Source of the DNA: Marisa cornuarietis | Taxonomy: Eukaryota; Mollusca; Gastropoda; Architaenioglossa; Ampullariidae | Assembly (NCBI GenBank): GCA_004794655.1 | Contig: SMMW01000056.1 | Location: 744,001 to 808,000 of the forward strand | Direction of reading: 5' to 3' | Length of the DNA: 64,000 bases | Shown: one piece after another, positions 61,246 through 64,000 of the stretch | Position numbering within the stretch: position 1 is the first letter of the stretch | Layout of the letters: the number at the start of each line of letters is the position of its first letter | Translations under genes and position numbers: made by a program | Notes under the pieces: model-generated | The model's input: only the letters and a program-made list of their open reading frames with translations | Told to the model about the DNA's origin: nothing | Database searches by the model: none

Positions 61246-62978
61246 TAAAACCACCCGTCTTATTAGACTACATGATGCCACCAACACGAGATACGAGAAA
61301 GTTCTTCAGTGTTTAAACCAAGAAATGTTGTCAGTAAACTCCATTATTCGTTTTTTCTAAATAACGTCCCCCAAGCACAATAGTATATTAACAAAGGATA
61401 CTTGAAACAAACGAAAGAGACCAAAAAAGGAAGGAAGGAAGGAATGAAAAAAAATCTCATAGCAACGGCTCCATCTTCCTTCCTTTCATCTGCTCTCTTC
61501 ACCCCCAGGTTCCCTCCTTATCTCAATTTCTTGTTATCTTTCTTCCGCTTCCCTACGTTTTATTCCCCTGAGCCATCGCAAGCACACTATGGCGAGAAAT
61601 GTTTTTTGTTTTCTAAACTTAGTTGCCTTGCTTGCTGAGTGTGGATTATCTGTAGGATCTCAAGCTGTTTTCCTGTCTATCCTCCCTTTTTCCAATCTCC
61701 TGTTTTGTTGCTGCAGGCCTTTCATGTCCCTTTCCCAACGTTCATCGAAACGTGTCCTCCTGCTGAAGTAACAAGCACCAGCTGTTTCATCCTTCTTACT
61801 ATCCTTGTTGGTTTCCATGCTCTTTTGTGGCGTTTTTTTCGTTTTCTCGGGGTCTCGTGTATCATCCATAAAGCGCTAATTTCTCTTTCAAAACAAAGTT
61901 CAAAAGATCATGCGCTGGATTTCATTATCCCACCCTCATTTCCAAGCTTTATGTCTTCATCGGTCTTTCATAATTTCCTCGTCTCTCATTCACAAGCAGT
62001 GTGTATCACCTTTACCTTCAGATTGTTATCAAGATCACGCTAGACTAAATGTGATTTTGGAGACGAATTTCACTACATTTTTGTATGTGATTACTTCCAA
62101 AAACGAAAAATAAATTATTTCCTCAATTTTATTTTATACATCCAAATGCAGTTAAATTTAATAGTCTTTTCTGCGCCCCCTAAAAAGCATGTACTGAAAA
62201 AAAAACGAATTTATTAATATTATTTGTGATAGTTTTGCTAAATAATGTCGTTAGTTAACTCATGGTAATGTGGTAAATAAGTTATTACTGTCTTAGTGTG
62301 TTTATTTGTGTTTATTTGTGTATGTACCATTATTGGCATCGTTGTTACACTTTCCTTCCTCAGATAACACAGCTTTGTTTTTACTTTTATTTATCTTTTA
62401 TCTGTGTACATGTATTCAAGCTTTGTGCGGGTGAACTGGTGATTGTGTATAGTTAAAATTTCTTCATATCGCTCATGGGATGAATAAATCAAATAAAATG
62501 TTTAAAAAAATGGTTGATACGGGTGTGTGTTGGGAAGAGCGTTGGAGGGGGTATAATCTCAATCCTCCTGAACATCTATCATGCATCTAGAGTTCTTCAA
62601 CGGGGTCAGACAAAAGACACAAAATGGACGGACAGACATGCAGACAGACAAAAATAAAGTACTGGGTACGTTTCAGCAATTTCCTCCCCTAGTGATCGGC
62701 GCGGTAGACATAATAAAAAACGTTGTCATCCACAGCCATTAGACGGGGTGTTCAGGATTCTTGCTGTCACCAGCTCTACCCGCCCTCTTGCCCTGGTGCA
62801 GACGTACAGTAGGCAGGAAACGGGGTGTAGACATACGGGGAAAGGGCCAGTCTACGGGAATCTCCCACAGGAGTTGGGATGGCTAACAAGGGTTTCTATA
62901 GCACAACAGCATCCGGTCCTGCACAGCAAGGGCGGGTCCATGACTTGATTGAGAGGATGTGCCACTGCTGATACAGCT

Positions 62979-62980
<2 letters not shown>

Positions 62981-63033
<53 letters not shown>
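62981..63033 (+). repeat. (TG)n microsatellite
   Basis: About 26 perfect TG units. Confidence 0.97.
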
Positions 63034-63037
<4 letters not shown>

Positions 63038-63306
63038 ATAAATATGGGTGCATAAGTGTACACGTGTCTGAGAGAAAAACAGAATTACTTTAAGTTGACG
63101 ATATAAAGTCTCTTTACATTCTGCGATGTATCATTGAGTTAAAGCTCTTGTCAGGTTCCAACTTTCCTGACAGGTCATAAAGCATAGCAGACTCGTAAAG
63201 AGAAACAGGAGCGTTACCTACCTTCCGTTCTGAGTGAATTTGTGAAGATAGATGGGCATGTGGACTTCTTATTTTCACCTTTAGACATTATTACGTACCA
63301 GAAACA

Positions 63307-63317
63307 TGTGTGTGCGC

Positions 63318-63364
<47 letters not shown>

Positions 63365-63380
63365 CGTACGTGCGTGCGTG
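63307..63380 (+). repeat. (GT)n with GCGC and CGTGCGTG flanks
   Basis: TGTGCGCGCG leads into about 20 GT units and then CGTGCGTACGTGCGTGCGTG. Confidence 0.93.
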
Positions 63381-64000
63381 TGCGCCAGAAAAAACACACT
63401 AAGAGAGAAAGAGAGTACATTCAAGAGAAATGCTACCCCAGAGACTACAGAAAAACACAGCCGGCTCTACGCATGCGCACTGGAGTAGCGCTGACAGGTG
63501 TGAAAATTGTTATCTGACCTCCGCCTTCTGTCTAGACGGAAGCATGAAATATCTTTATATAGAAGAAATTCACTCTCTAATTATGCTTGATACATCTATT
63601 TATTTTATTTAGACGTAATAAGAAGTCTAAAGTTACCCTCTACAAACACTGAGATTGTTCTTTCATACGATTTAAATACATGTTCATGTCACAGTTATGG
63701 TTTTGCCAGTAAGCTGGTCTTAAGGCTGGAGTGTGTTTATGACAGTTTGTAACGATTTCACTAGTTCTACTGCTGAATTTAGTTCAGAGTAGGTTACTAG
63801 ATACGTATATAAATTTTATCCATTCCTCAACTTGTATTAACTTTGTGATGACATGTTGAAAACACCAGTTGCACATTGCAAAGAAAAGACGCAATAAGGA
63901 TAATTTAATGTAATATTATGTCGACTCCTTTAGTGTTAATATAATGCTGTTTAAATATCTTCTTCAATATTTGATTATTATTTATACTTTTAATAAATTC

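Larger units (their letters stand above)
60233..64000. other. Region right of the FG-GAP gene; no gene recognised
   Basis: Presumably this holds the upstream intron of the FG-GAP gene, with low-complexity CAAA/CAA tracts, GT runs and AT-rich sequence. A GC-richer island at 62740-62950 has a 66-residue plus-strand frame without recognisable motifs. TAGTTAAAA...GAATAAATCAAATAAAATG at 62450-62500 resembles a retroelement 3' tail. Confidence 0.35.

Noticed and set aside
61026..61287. Minus-strand hydrophobic frames resembling membrane proteins
   Set aside because: They translate CAAA/CAA low-complexity sequence into Val/Phe/Cys runs.
62748..62948. 66-residue plus-strand frame in a GC-richer island
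   Set aside because: No splice context or family motif was found. It is left as unclassified sequence.

Overview
This is nuclear DNA from an animal. Coding regions are split into short exons with GT-AG introns, repeats and microsatellites are dense, and the sequence is AT-rich. The protein sequences and the retroelement families (RTE-type LINE, DIRS-like element, tRNA-derived SINE) look lophotrochozoan, most likely a gastropod mollusc. That placement is an inference from family resemblance, not a proven identification.

Layout. (1) 233-16737, plus strand: the 3' half of the raptor gene (RPTOR), from the phosphorylated linker to the stop codon of the WD40 propeller. Two of its introns carry large elements with long inverted terminal repeats; one holds a decayed DIRS-type reverse transcriptase. 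(2) 21831-26415, minus strand: a complete CDK1 (cdc2) gene of seven coding exons and 302 residues, tail-to-tail with raptor, with a non-coding first exon and a CCAAT/E-box promoter near 27.1 kb. (3) 27.9-31.5 kb: two broken LINEs in opposite orientation, the first interrupted by a minisatellite. (4) 36592-40991, minus strand: a complete sorting nexin 16 (SNX16) gene of five exons and 342 residues. (5) 46325-54704, plus strand: a claudin/PMP22-like four-pass membrane protein of six exons and 410 residues with a very long tyrosine-rich tail. Its large introns are full of microsatellites, a MITE and a Harbinger-type transposase fragment. (6) 59655-60232, minus strand: the last two exons of an FG-GAP/VCBS-repeat protein, joined across a non-canonical GC-AG intron. 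No further gene is recognised from there to 64000.

Raptor (mTORC1 nutrient signalling), CDK1 (mitotic entry), SNX16 (endosomal sorting) and the claudin-like protein (cell junction or membrane) are unrelated neighbours, as is usual in animal genomes. They do not form an operon or a recognisable pathway cluster. I found no clear undescribed multi-gene system. The points most worth a second look are the PSTAVRE variant in CDK1, the paired AMPK-type sites in raptor, the two related inverted-repeat elements with splice-donor-like ends inside raptor introns, the GC-AG intron in the FG-GAP gene, and the claudin-like protein with a 220-residue tail. All exon boundaries were read by eye from splice motifs, codon phase and homology recalled from known family members; no alignment was run.
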